From the NCBI RefSeq assembly GCF_947492965.1, contig NZ_CANLOZ010000006.1, positions 1 to 64,000 on the forward strand: a DNA stretch of 64,000 nucleotides. The letters are read 5' to 3'. The notes beneath the pieces were generated by a model. The model had not been told where the DNA came from. It was given only the letters and a program-made list of their open reading frames with translations, and searched no databases. Within the stretch, counting starts at the first letter, position 1. Each line of letters begins with the position of its first letter. This document shows, piece by piece, positions 1 through 6,878 of the stretch. The DNA comes from an uncultured Aquimarina sp. GTDB taxonomy: Bacteria; Bacteroidota; Bacteroidia; Flavobacteriales; Flavobacteriaceae. The translations under genes were made by a program, and so were the position numbers.

Positions 1-29
1 AATTATTCATAGAATCTTTGCTATAATAA

Positions 30-63
30 AAAACCAAACTGCTTATAAAAACAATTTGGTTTT
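30..63. terminator. possible hairpin terminator at window start
   Basis: The arms AAAACCAAA (30-38) and TTTGGTTTT (55-63) are perfectly complementary, with a 16-nt loop and A/T runs on the outer sides, so the hairpin could end transcripts arriving from the minus strand (the operon of the crotonase-family gene). The stem is short on GC and the loop is long, so this is a weak call. Confidence 0.35.
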
Positions 64-109
64 GTCATAGAAATCAGATTGAAATTATAAAGTTACTTTT
101 TAGACAGCC

Positions 110-208
110 TTATCTTCTCTTTCTTTTATTGTAGAAATAAACGATGACTAAAATAATTCCCAGAATTATAAATAGCCCGTTCCCTCCTAAAAAATTCAGT
201 ATTTCCAT
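110..208 (-). CDS. 32-residue single-span membrane protein
   Basis: A short frame, MEILNFLGGNGLFIILGIIL and onward, ends in a basic tail NKRKRR. It has one hydrophobic segment (about residues 5-25) followed by positive charges, as expected for a tail-in small inner-membrane protein. Its start lies 3 nt past the stop of the crotonase-family gene on the same strand, which suggests the last gene of that operon. I do not recognise a family. The hydrophobic pattern and tight spacing support it; the small size keeps confidence moderate. Confidence 0.5.
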   Translation of the reverse strand: MEILNFLGGNGLFIILGIILVIVYFYNKRKRR

Positions 209-211
209 ATC

Positions 212-979
212 TTATTTTTTAAACTTGTGTAAAGCGTTTTTGGTAAACTCGGATAATACCAATTCTCCAGAAACAGCTGCTCTTTCGATCAACAGATCAC
301 TCCAATGATCTGTTCCTAGCCATGTTACTTTTTTCATTTGCTGTGTAGCTTGTGGATTATAACTTGCTAATTTTTCGGCAAATAGTTGTATTTCTTTATC
401 TAGTTCTCCAATCGTTTCGAAGACTCTGGTAAACAATCCACGTTCTTTGGCCCAATAGGCATTTTTCCATTGAGATGAGTCCCAAGCCAAAGCTTCAAAA
501 GCTGCCAATCCTATTTTTCTGGATACCGCAGGTTCAATCACAAAAGGACCAATACCTATGGTTAGTTCGCTTAATTTAATAGCAGCTGCTTCTGTAGCCA
601 TGCAGTAATCGCAAGCCGCTGCCAATCCTACTCCTCCTCCAACTGTTTTGCCTTGTATTCTACCTATGATCGGTTGCTTGCACCTTCTCATCGCATTAAT
701 TACATTGGCAAATCCAGAAAAAAACTGTTTCCCTTCTTCTAGATTGGTAATGGCAATCAACTCATCAAAAGAAGCCCCTGCACAAAAGGCACGCTCTCCT
801 TCTGATTTTAGAATAATCACATGTACAGATGTATCATTGGATAAGATATCAAATGCTTTGGTTAATCGCTCTAATAATTCTGATGGAAACGAATTGCTGG
901 ATGGATGTCCAAACTCTATGGTAGCAATATGGTTTTCGGTATGTGTATACAAACTTCCATTAGTTCGTGTAGTAGTCAT
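212..979 (-). CDS. enoyl-CoA hydratase/isomerase (crotonase) family protein
   Basis: Crotonase-fold enzyme of 255 residues, the normal length. The CoA-binding/oxyanion stretches are visible: AFCAGASFDEL (about 67-77) and GKTVGGGVGLAAACDY (about 110-125). In hydratases two glutamates catalyse water addition; here the first position (GGGxEL in classical enzymes) is Gly (GGGVGL), while the second is kept in KLSELTIGIG. Such one-Glu members include methylglutaconyl-CoA hydratase-like and isomerase-like proteins of leucine/acyl-CoA breakdown in flavobacteria, so the exact reaction is not settled. It is cytoplasmic. A small membrane protein follows at 208. The family assignment is secure; the substrate is inference. 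Confidence 0.9.
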   Translation of the reverse strand: MTTTRTNGSLYTHTENHIATIEFGHPSSNSFPSELLERLTKAFDILSNDTSVHVIILKSEGERAFCAGASFDELIAITNLEEGKQFFSGFANVINAMRRCKQPIIGRIQGKTVGGGVGLAAACDYCMATEAAAIKLSELTIGIGPFVIEPAVSRKIGLAAFEALAWDSSQWKNAYWAKERGLFTRVFETIGELDKEIQLFAEKLASYNPQATQQMKKVTWLGTDHWSDLLIERAAVSGELVLSEFTKNALHKFKK

Positions 980-1147
980 TTGGTTTTGATTTTTGATAAA
1001 AATAGGTAATATTCAGCGGTTATAAAAAGAATGCCATCGATAGATCGAAGTGACTTTTACAATTACTATTTGTTCTTTATTAAAAGAAATGATCACTAAA
1101 CATACTGCTGCTCATAATCTTTTATACTTGATATAAATGTCTACTTT

Positions 1148-1567
1148 CTAACTAGAGGTTTTTAGAATAACAAATGTCAATGTCGACCAAATTAACAAAA
1201 CAATGACACCCAATATCATATTTCTAAAACGTATTGTGTCTGACTTTAGACTACACTGTTCAGGATCACTACTAAATACTCTTAACTGAATTTTTTCACC
1301 TAATGCTATTTGACTAGAATCTTTTGTTATTCTATCTATTTTTGAAAAAATTTTGCCCTCTATTTCATATTCCAAAGTAACTTTTATTGCTAATTTTTCA
1401 CCTTGAAAGCTTTTGGATGTAAAGGTCTGAAACACTTCATACTCTTTAATTTCTTTTACCGTTGCTTCCACCAGTTTAGAACGATATTTAAAAATTAAAT
1501 ATTGATAACTCTTGTGGATTACAAAAACCAATAATGCTATTTCTATTAGTGTTAGGTATGCTGACAT
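1148..1567 (-). CDS. two-TM DUF3592-like membrane protein
   Basis: 139 residues with a hydrophobic segment at each end (about 5-20 and 115-135) and a roughly 90-residue extracytoplasmic middle rich in beta-type sequence (VEATVKEIKEY, IKVTLEYEIEGK). This layout, two helices flanking a small beta domain that contains a VxLEYEIxGK-like strand, resembles the DUF3592 family; no function is established for it. It stands alone between the crotonase gene and an intergenic repeat. Family placement is by layout and not by a diagnostic motif. Confidence 0.7.
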   Translation of the reverse strand: MSAYLTLIEIALLVFVIHKSYQYLIFKYRSKLVEATVKEIKEYEVFQTFTSKSFQGEKLAIKVTLEYEIEGKIFSKIDRITKDSSQIALGEKIQLRVFSSDPEQCSLKSDTIRFRNMILGVIVLLIWSTLTFVILKTSS

Positions 1568-1617
1568 TATTTTATAATCAACTAATGTTCTTCTGTTTTA
1601 ATAAATATACGAACTTA

Positions 1618-1710
1618 CGCGTTAGGGATTGTAATGTAAATCCCACAGCCCGAGGATGACGAGGTGCGAGGAATTGTAGTGAAAAGCCCGACCCGATAGG
1701 GTAACGCCCA
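1618..1710. repeat. intergenic palindromic repeat element, REP/MITE-like
   Basis: The element starts GCGTTA (1619-1624) and ends TAACGC (1702-1707), so it has inverted ends. Inside are GGGATT/AATCCC (loop of 8) near the left end and CCC-GATA-GGG in CCCGACCCGATAGGG near the right end. It is notably more GC-rich than its surroundings and non-coding. From memory, very similar GCGTTAGGGATTG...AGCCCG sequences occur many times in flavobacterial genomes, but only one copy is seen here and copy number cannot be checked. Confidence 0.55.
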
Positions 1711-1789
1711 ATCACAACACAAGATTAGTCTAACAAAACCAGTAGTTCTACTTATTTATGTTTTATACATCATGTAGTACTTTTAATCC

Positions 1790-1888
1790 ATGGAAAAAAA
1801 GTATTTGGTAAAGTTTAGATGGGTTGCTATACTAATCTGTTTGTATGTGATTATTGTAATGGCTATTTTAAAATTCGCTTTTAGCTAG
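1790..1888 (+). CDS. 32-residue single-span membrane protein
   Basis: Short frame beginning MEKKYLVKFRWVAILICLYV with a basic N-terminus and one hydrophobic helix (about 11-30), ending KFAFS. This is the N-in single-span pattern of small inner-membrane proteins. Its last 8 bases overlap the 3' end of the convergent MATE gene. No clear ribosome site, which is usual in this phylum. No family recognised; it could be a chance frame, so confidence is modest. Confidence 0.4.
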   Translation: MEKKYLVKFRWVAILICLYVIIVMAILKFAFS

Positions 1889-3212
1889 TGGCCAAAGGGT
1901 AGTACTTTCGTCTAAACTTAATCAATAATGCCAATCCTCGTATAAACATCCATACCGTAATGGCAATCCATACACCATGGAGTTTCCAATCCATATATCG
2001 GGCAATCATAAGAGTAGGAATAAATCCTAAAAAAGTAGACCCTAATAATACATTTCTTAAGAAACCCGTTTCACCCATTCCTTTAAATATTCCGTCACCG
2101 ACAAAGGCTACTGCATTAATTGGCAGGGCGATAACTACAAGGTAGAAGAAACCTTTAAAAATAGTGATTACTTCTGGATCTTTGGTAAAAATCAGCCCTA
2201 ACTGCTCTGGAATGAGTAAGGCTGCGCCTCCTAATATACTAGCAACGATAATCCCATACAGATTGACTTTTTTGGACATAGCGATCAGGTTTTTGTAATC
2301 CTTAGCACCTAATAATCTTCCGCCCAATATATTACCTGCACCGCCATATCCATCAATGAAAAAAGCGAAAAATAACCACAATTGTATAGCGATACTATGT
2401 GCTGCAATATAATTGGTCCCAATACTGGTTGCTTCTCTTGCTGCCAGAATTATGGTGGTGTTTAGTGCAAAAGAACGAATGAACAAGTTAAAACTCATGA
2501 TCATAAATCGTTTCATCTCGGGATGCCACAGTTTTTCTAATCGTAAGGAAACGTCAGTTTTCTTAAGCAACAAAATCAGAGATAAAATGGCCATAAGTAC
2601 CTGAGAACACAAACTGGCCCATGCTGCTCCTTCTAGATACATAGGTTCTAAAAACCCTTCGATTCCATAGACCAAAACGATATCAAATATGATATTGGCA
2701 ACCACTCCGATTAAGGCAATGATCATAGGCCAAAATGTATTTTGCAATCCTCTGAATATCCCAAAAATTGCAAAAACAAATAAGGTAAGTGGAAATCCCC
2801 AAACCCTAATTCTGTAATACGAAATACAATAATCGAGCACAACGCCTTCTGCTTTGAGCAGTATAAAAATCTCCTTGATAAAAGGAACTGTAGCTAATAA
2901 TATTGCGATACTCAATCCTATATTGAAAAGGATTGCTTGCGCTGGTAACGTTTTAACTTCATCCAATTTTCCTGCTCCCAAATATTGAGAAATGATGGCT
3001 GATATCACCGCTCTGGTTTGTGCCAATATCCAAATAAGTGCCGATAAAAATGATCCTACAATTCCCACCGCAGCTAGTGATTCTGTGCCGTGTACTGGAA
3101 TATTACCCACAATAGCAGTATCCGTAGCGGATAATACAGGCTCTGCGATTCCTGCAATGATTGCTGGAACGGCAAGTTTATTGATATTTTTAAAACTTAT
3201 GATACTACTCAC
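1881..3212 (-). CDS. MATE family efflux transporter (DinF-like)
   Basis: 443 residues, the usual length, with about twelve hydrophobic segments. The opening FKNINKLAVPAIIAGIAEPVLSATDTAIVGN is the classic MATE first helix and loop, with the second half repeating the fold from about residue 235. Members use a Na+ or H+ gradient to expel cationic compounds; DinF-like proteins are widespread in Bacteroidota and their substrates are rarely known. The start codon is GTG at 3210-3212, overlapping the TGA of the upstream acetyltransferase gene by GTGA, so the two are probably translationally coupled. Confidence 0.92.
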   Translation of the reverse strand: MSSIISFKNINKLAVPAIIAGIAEPVLSATDTAIVGNIPVHGTESLAAVGIVGSFLSALIWILAQTRAVISAIISQYLGAGKLDEVKTLPAQAILFNIGLSIAILLATVPFIKEIFILLKAEGVVLDYCISYYRIRVWGFPLTLFVFAIFGIFRGLQNTFWPMIIALIGVVANIIFDIVLVYGIEGFLEPMYLEGAAWASLCSQVLMAILSLILLLKKTDVSLRLEKLWHPEMKRFMIMSFNLFIRSFALNTTIILAAREATSIGTNYIAAHSIAIQLWLFFAFFIDGYGGAGNILGGRLLGAKDYKNLIAMSKKVNLYGIIVASILGGAALLIPEQLGLIFTKDPEVITIFKGFFYLVVIALPINAVAFVGDGIFKGMGETGFLRNVLLGSTFLGFIPTLMIARYMDWKLHGVWIAITVWMFIRGLALLIKFRRKYYPLATS

Positions 3213-3706
3213 AATACCAATTCATAACAATAAAAAGGATGCTCGCTTTGCTTAGGAAAAAATATATTCCCTAATCTCTGATATCCTCTGGTTTCATAAA
3301 ACATATGATTTCTTTTGTTTTGGCTAAATGTATCTAACCGTACCGATGCGTACTTCTTTTCTTTTGCCTGAGTTTCTGCCCAATTCATTAACTGCTGAGC
3401 ATATCCATTACCCCAATAATCCGGATGTACAGCTAATCTATGTACATATAAGCTATTCCCATTTTCTGTTAACCACTGTATAGGAATATACTCATCGTCC
3501 ATCAATTCTGTAAGTACAATGACACCTTTGATATGACCTTCTTCAAGAACATACAACTCTTCTAACTCAATATCTTTTTCGAAACGTAATCGGGTAGGAT
3601 AGTATTGGTTCCATTGATAAATTCCTTTGGCAATCATTGCTTTAGCACAAGCTTGTGTTAACTTGTGAATTGCATTTAGGTCTGAAGGTGTCGCTTTACG
3701 AATCAT
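3209..3706 (-). CDS. GNAT family N-acetyltransferase
   Basis: About 165 residues. The start MIRKATPSDLNAIHKLTQAC at 3706 is the standard GNAT first strand; an upstream ATG at 3733 would add nine residues unlike the family. The acetyl-CoA site is visible as VHPDYWGNGYAQQLMNWAE (the R/Q-x-x-G-x-G/A signature in the form YWGNGYA), followed by LDTFSQNKRNHMFYETRGYQ, the last strand and helix with the usual Tyr. It transfers an acetyl group from acetyl-CoA to an amine, substrate unknown. It is coupled to the MATE gene by a GTGA overlap, so a role in modification or export of the same compound is possible. Confidence 0.9.
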   Translation of the reverse strand: MIRKATPSDLNAIHKLTQACAKAMIAKGIYQWNQYYPTRLRFEKDIELEELYVLEEGHIKGVIVLTELMDDEYIPIQWLTENGNSLYVHRLAVHPDYWGNGYAQQLMNWAETQAKEKKYASVRLDTFSQNKRNHMFYETRGYQRLGNIFFPKQSEHPFYCYELVL

Positions 3707-3714
3707 AATTTTAA

Positions 3715-3843
3715 TCAAGTGGCAAAAATACAAACTATTATCTCGAAGAGGAGGTTTTAGAAGAAGGCATAATTATTTTTAAAGAAACTTTAAGAAAAGA
3801 AATAGCGATTAGTGGTGCATCTGTGGACAAAAAAGCCTTTTAA
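3715..3843 (+). pseudogene. possible gene remnant without a start codon
   Basis: A 42-codon open stretch between the divergent GNAT and stress-protein genes. It is closed upstream by TAA at 3712 and contains no ATG, yet its translation (NYYLEEEVLEEGIIIFKE and onward, ending SGASVDKKAF) has the acidic/amphipathic composition of a real protein C-terminus and is unlike the lysine/asparagine-rich translation of local spacer DNA. It may be the tail of a deleted gene. Short length makes chance a real alternative. Confidence 0.3.
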
Positions 3844-3857
3844 CTCATCAAAAGTTG

Positions 3858-3865
3858 TAATTTTG
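3858..3865 (+). promoter_or_regulatory. -7 box TAnnTTTG of stress-protein/tRNA unit
   Basis: TAATTTTG matches the Bacteroidota sigma-A -7 element exactly and lies 28 nt before the start of the universal stress protein. The -33 TTG element is not clear. Confidence 0.45.
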
Positions 3866-3893
3866 CTCCTTAGAACACAAATCAGGCTTAGTA

Positions 3894-4694
3894 ATGAAAA
3901 ACATCCTAGTCCCATTAGGGTTATCCAAAAATTCTGTAAGTATCGCACGATTGCAATATGCAATTGATTTTGCTAAAGAGTTAGGCGGAACGGTATATGC
4001 AGTGCAAGTATTTAAGGAGTTACCCCGATCTGGTAGTCTTCCTTCGGTAAATGAAACGCTAAAAGATATTTCGGCAACTACAATTGAAGAAAAACTCGCT
4101 CAGGTAGACAAAAAAGGTGTTACTGTTACAGCACTTCCGCTAGAAGGAGATTTATTAGAAGCCATTCCAGAATTTAATCTAAAACATTCTATTGATTTGA
4201 TTGTGTTAGGTGCGGAGAGTGATGATATTAAAATGCCTTATTTTTTGGGCGAGACTTCCGGGAGTTTGGTTAAGAAAACAGAAATTCCGGTATTGATCAT
4301 TCCTGAAAATTATGAGTTCAAGCCCATTTCTAAAATATTAATGGCTATTAAGTCTGGTGTTATCAAAAAAGAAACAACTTTAAATCCTATTAAAGAGATT
4401 CTAAGTACGTTTAATGCTGACATCAAATTGTTACAGGTTAAAACGGCAGAGTATTTACCAGAAGATTCGGAGTTTCAGAAAGATTTAGCAACGCTGATCA
4501 GTTCTTACAAATCATCGGAAAATGGTACTTTATTCCAAGGGGTTTTAGAACACCTTAATGAAAACAATCCAGATTTACTTTGTGTTTTACGACGTAATAG
4601 AGGATTTTTTGGGAAGCTTTGGGAAGATAACAAAGTCCTGAAAAAAGATTTTGAAAGTAGAATTCCGTTGTTGGTACTTAAAGGGGCCTACTAG
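3894..4694 (+). CDS. universal stress protein (UspA family), two-domain
   Basis: 266 residues forming two Usp domains. The first opens MKNILVPLGLSKNSVSIARL and ends with LGETSGSLVKKTEIPVLIIP, the region that carries the G-x-S/T nucleotide-binding loop; the second domain (about 145-266) is degenerate and ends RIPLLVLKGAY. Usp proteins bind ATP or other nucleotides and aid survival under stress; the precise role is unknown. tRNA-Ala follows after 8 nt with one terminator for both, so they are probably cotranscribed. Confidence 0.88.
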   Translation: MKNILVPLGLSKNSVSIARLQYAIDFAKELGGTVYAVQVFKELPRSGSLPSVNETLKDISATTIEEKLAQVDKKGVTVTALPLEGDLLEAIPEFNLKHSIDLIVLGAESDDIKMPYFLGETSGSLVKKTEIPVLIIPENYEFKPISKILMAIKSGVIKKETTLNPIKEILSTFNADIKLLQVKTAEYLPEDSEFQKDLATLISSYKSSENGTLFQGVLEHLNENNPDLLCVLRRNRGFFGKLWEDNKVLKKDFESRIPLLVLKGAY

Positions 4695-4702
4695 AAAGAT
4701 TT

Positions 4703-4776
4703 GGGGATGTAGCTCAGCTGGCTAGAGTGCTTGACTGGCAGTCAAGAGGTCGTGGGTTCGAGTCCCATCTTCTCCA
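4703..4776 (+). tRNA. tRNA-Ala (GGC)
   Basis: 74-nt cloverleaf. Acceptor GGGGATG pairs with CTTCTCC (one T-T mismatch at the sixth pair) and carries the G3:U70 wobble that identifies alanine tRNAs. D arm GCTCAGCTGGCTAGAGT, anticodon stem CTTGA/TCAAG with loop CTGGCAG giving anticodon GGC, T arm GTGGGTTCGAGTCCCAT. Discriminator A; no CCA is encoded. It begins 8 nt after the stress protein stop. Confidence 0.97.
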
Positions 4777-4787
4777 CTGATGAATAG

Positions 4788-4816
4788 AAGCCTGCACAAT
4801 GTGTGCAGGCTTTTTT
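4788..4816 (+). terminator. Rho-independent terminator after tRNA-Ala
   Basis: GCCTGCACA (4790-4798) and TGTGCAGGC (4802-4810) form a perfect 9-bp GC-rich stem with a 3-nt loop, followed by six T. It ends the stress protein/tRNA unit. Confidence 0.95.
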
Positions 4817-4868
4817 ATTTTCCAATCAAGTGAGGTTATACCTGTAATAGCTTTATCTTGTCTAGTAT

Positions 4869-6842
4869 TTAAATCTTTTCTAATACCAATGTTACTTTAT
4901 TAAAATTAGCAGCGCTGTTAATGACCTTTCTGTAGTCTTCATATAACGCAACATCGATAATGTTTTGATTATAAAATTCTTTAATCGATACTATCAGTTG
5001 ATTGTCTTTTATCTCGTAAGAGGATGAAAACATAAACAACTCTTTATCGTCCTTGTTATAAGATTCATTGATATTAATCTTATCCAGATTTTTGAATTGA
5101 TATCCTGTAGGGATGTCTACGACAATCTTTCGATCGTAACTTCTTTCGAATTCATTTTCTGCGGGAAGCTGTCGAACTTTTTCCTGATACATCTCTTGCT
5201 GCGGACCGATGATAGACCCAATCTTAAACAGGTATTTATTGCCTGCTTTGTCTACATAATCTTCAGATTTTAGGTCTGCAATAATTCGTAGTGGTTTGGT
5301 TCCAAAGTCTTTAGAAGATGCGTTGATTGCTTTCTTTTCTACAATTTCGACATTAGGATTGATAGATTTAATCACACTTTCGATCATTTCATCTTTGTTT
5401 TCCTCTTTGGCGATATCCATAAATGGTTGTATGTACACTGCATAATATCCATCCATAACCCGATCCATTTTTAGGTCTGTTACAGTAAGATCTTCTGGAT
5501 CAAAACTTACATTCATTACTAAATTATAATTGGTCTTATCATAATTTACTGGTTTGATATATTTGATACTACCCACTCCCGACGTAAAGCCTCCTAAGGT
5601 TACAGGTTTAATAAACAGTCCATAATTGTCTGTAAAATAACCTGGTGGAAACCCTAATCTAGACTCTATTTTGGTAGGAGCCATATACAATTTAAGCTTA
5701 GGAAAGTAGATCAGTGTTTCTAACAAAAAGTTGTAGGCCTCAAACCCTTTATCAAACTTCATTTCTCTCCTGTCGGTCGTATATACGAGTTGATGTTTAA
5801 TGTTCAGAACTTTACTTAGAGCAAGGTATAGTTTTACAATACCTCTTTCATTAGCCACTTTATTGTCTAATATACTCGAAACATCTTCCAGGTCTTTTCG
5901 ATTTACATCGGCTACATATATATTCGCTTTGATATAATTCTCTAGCGCTCTAATTTTTGTAGCAGTATCTTCATGATCTGCATCTTCGATAGATTTTACA
6001 AACTTTGTTATTTTTTTATTGAGCTTTTCATCTACTTCTGGAAATAAGTTTTTATAAATATTCTGAGATCCTATTCGATACGAAACGATATCATTAGCTG
6101 GATTATTGGTGTTTTTCTCTAGCTTATAGATCAGGTATTTTTTCATGGAACCATAAGGAGCTTGCTCCTCATTATCAATCGCTTCTAAGGTATCAAGCTC
6201 TAGTTTCCAATGATTTTTATCTGTATTGGTAGTATCCTGAATCACATCAGGAAGCCCATTATAGCTTTTGGTTTTAAAAATCAGATTGGTAGGTGCTAAC
6301 AATTCGAAACTTACATTCTCTTTTTCGAAATCTGATTGTAATGTTACTCTTTTTCCTGTATATCCTGGATATCTCTTTACAACAAAAAAGTACTCTATAA
6401 ATCCTCCTTTTTCTACTCCTTCTAAGGCGTAATATTTTAAGGTACGTTTTGTTTCTTCATCTTCGGAAGTTAGAATCTTAGAATCATCTAATTCTATAAT
6501 TTTACCTGATTTGGTAATAACACGAGCTTTATTGGTTACCACCTCAGAGTTGGGACTCGAAGGAAGGTATACCTTGTTATATTTCTCGATATTATCATTA
6601 GAATTAAGCCAATATAGTTTATGAATCAATGCATATTCTACAAAGCTATCATCGTCCAAAAAATAGAACTCATTAACTACCTTGTCTTTAAAAGCCACGA
6701 TGTCTTTATCCTCATATTTTTTTAGATCGATAGTAGCCACTGGATCATCATCCCAATCGTAGGTTGTATAGTAAGGTTCTTTTTGACTCCACAAATTGCT
6801 GGTCAAAAGAATTATAATTGCTAAGTATTTTAGTTCTTTCAT
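4869..6842 (-). CDS. DUF3857-type secreted protein with inactive transglutaminase-like domain
   Basis: 657 residues with a signal peptide (MKELKYLAIIILLTSNLWSQ). It has an N-terminal DUF3857-like beta domain (about 50-230), a transglutaminase-like middle (about 270-420) and a beta-rich C-terminal domain, the same order as the neighbour at 6879. Aligning the middle domains without gaps, the catalytic Cys of YGDCKD is Glu here (VANERG), the His of DNHM is Asn (AYNF) and the Asp of YLDAT is Ala (YMAPT). It therefore cannot be a thiol enzyme and may bind a partner or substrate. It is the last gene of a three-gene minus-strand operon, 36 nt after the active-looking paralogue. Confidence 0.8.
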   Translation of the reverse strand: MKELKYLAIIILLTSNLWSQKEPYYTTYDWDDDPVATIDLKKYEDKDIVAFKDKVVNEFYFLDDDSFVEYALIHKLYWLNSNDNIEKYNKVYLPSSPNSEVVTNKARVITKSGKIIELDDSKILTSEDEETKRTLKYYALEGVEKGGFIEYFFVVKRYPGYTGKRVTLQSDFEKENVSFELLAPTNLIFKTKSYNGLPDVIQDTTNTDKNHWKLELDTLEAIDNEEQAPYGSMKKYLIYKLEKNTNNPANDIVSYRIGSQNIYKNLFPEVDEKLNKKITKFVKSIEDADHEDTATKIRALENYIKANIYVADVNRKDLEDVSSILDNKVANERGIVKLYLALSKVLNIKHQLVYTTDRREMKFDKGFEAYNFLLETLIYFPKLKLYMAPTKIESRLGFPPGYFTDNYGLFIKPVTLGGFTSGVGSIKYIKPVNYDKTNYNLVMNVSFDPEDLTVTDLKMDRVMDGYYAVYIQPFMDIAKEENKDEMIESVIKSINPNVEIVEKKAINASSKDFGTKPLRIIADLKSEDYVDKAGNKYLFKIGSIIGPQQEMYQEKVRQLPAENEFERSYDRKIVVDIPTGYQFKNLDKININESYNKDDKELFMFSSSYEIKDNQLIVSIKEFYNQNIIDVALYEDYRKVINSAANFNKVTLVLEKI

Positions 6843-6878
6843 TTATAATTTTTTAGTTGTCAAACGTGCTGGATTTGT

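Noticed and set aside
648..989. 113-codon frame on the + strand antisense to the crotonase gene
   Set aside because: It is a shadow of the real gene on the other strand, with no protein-like pattern.
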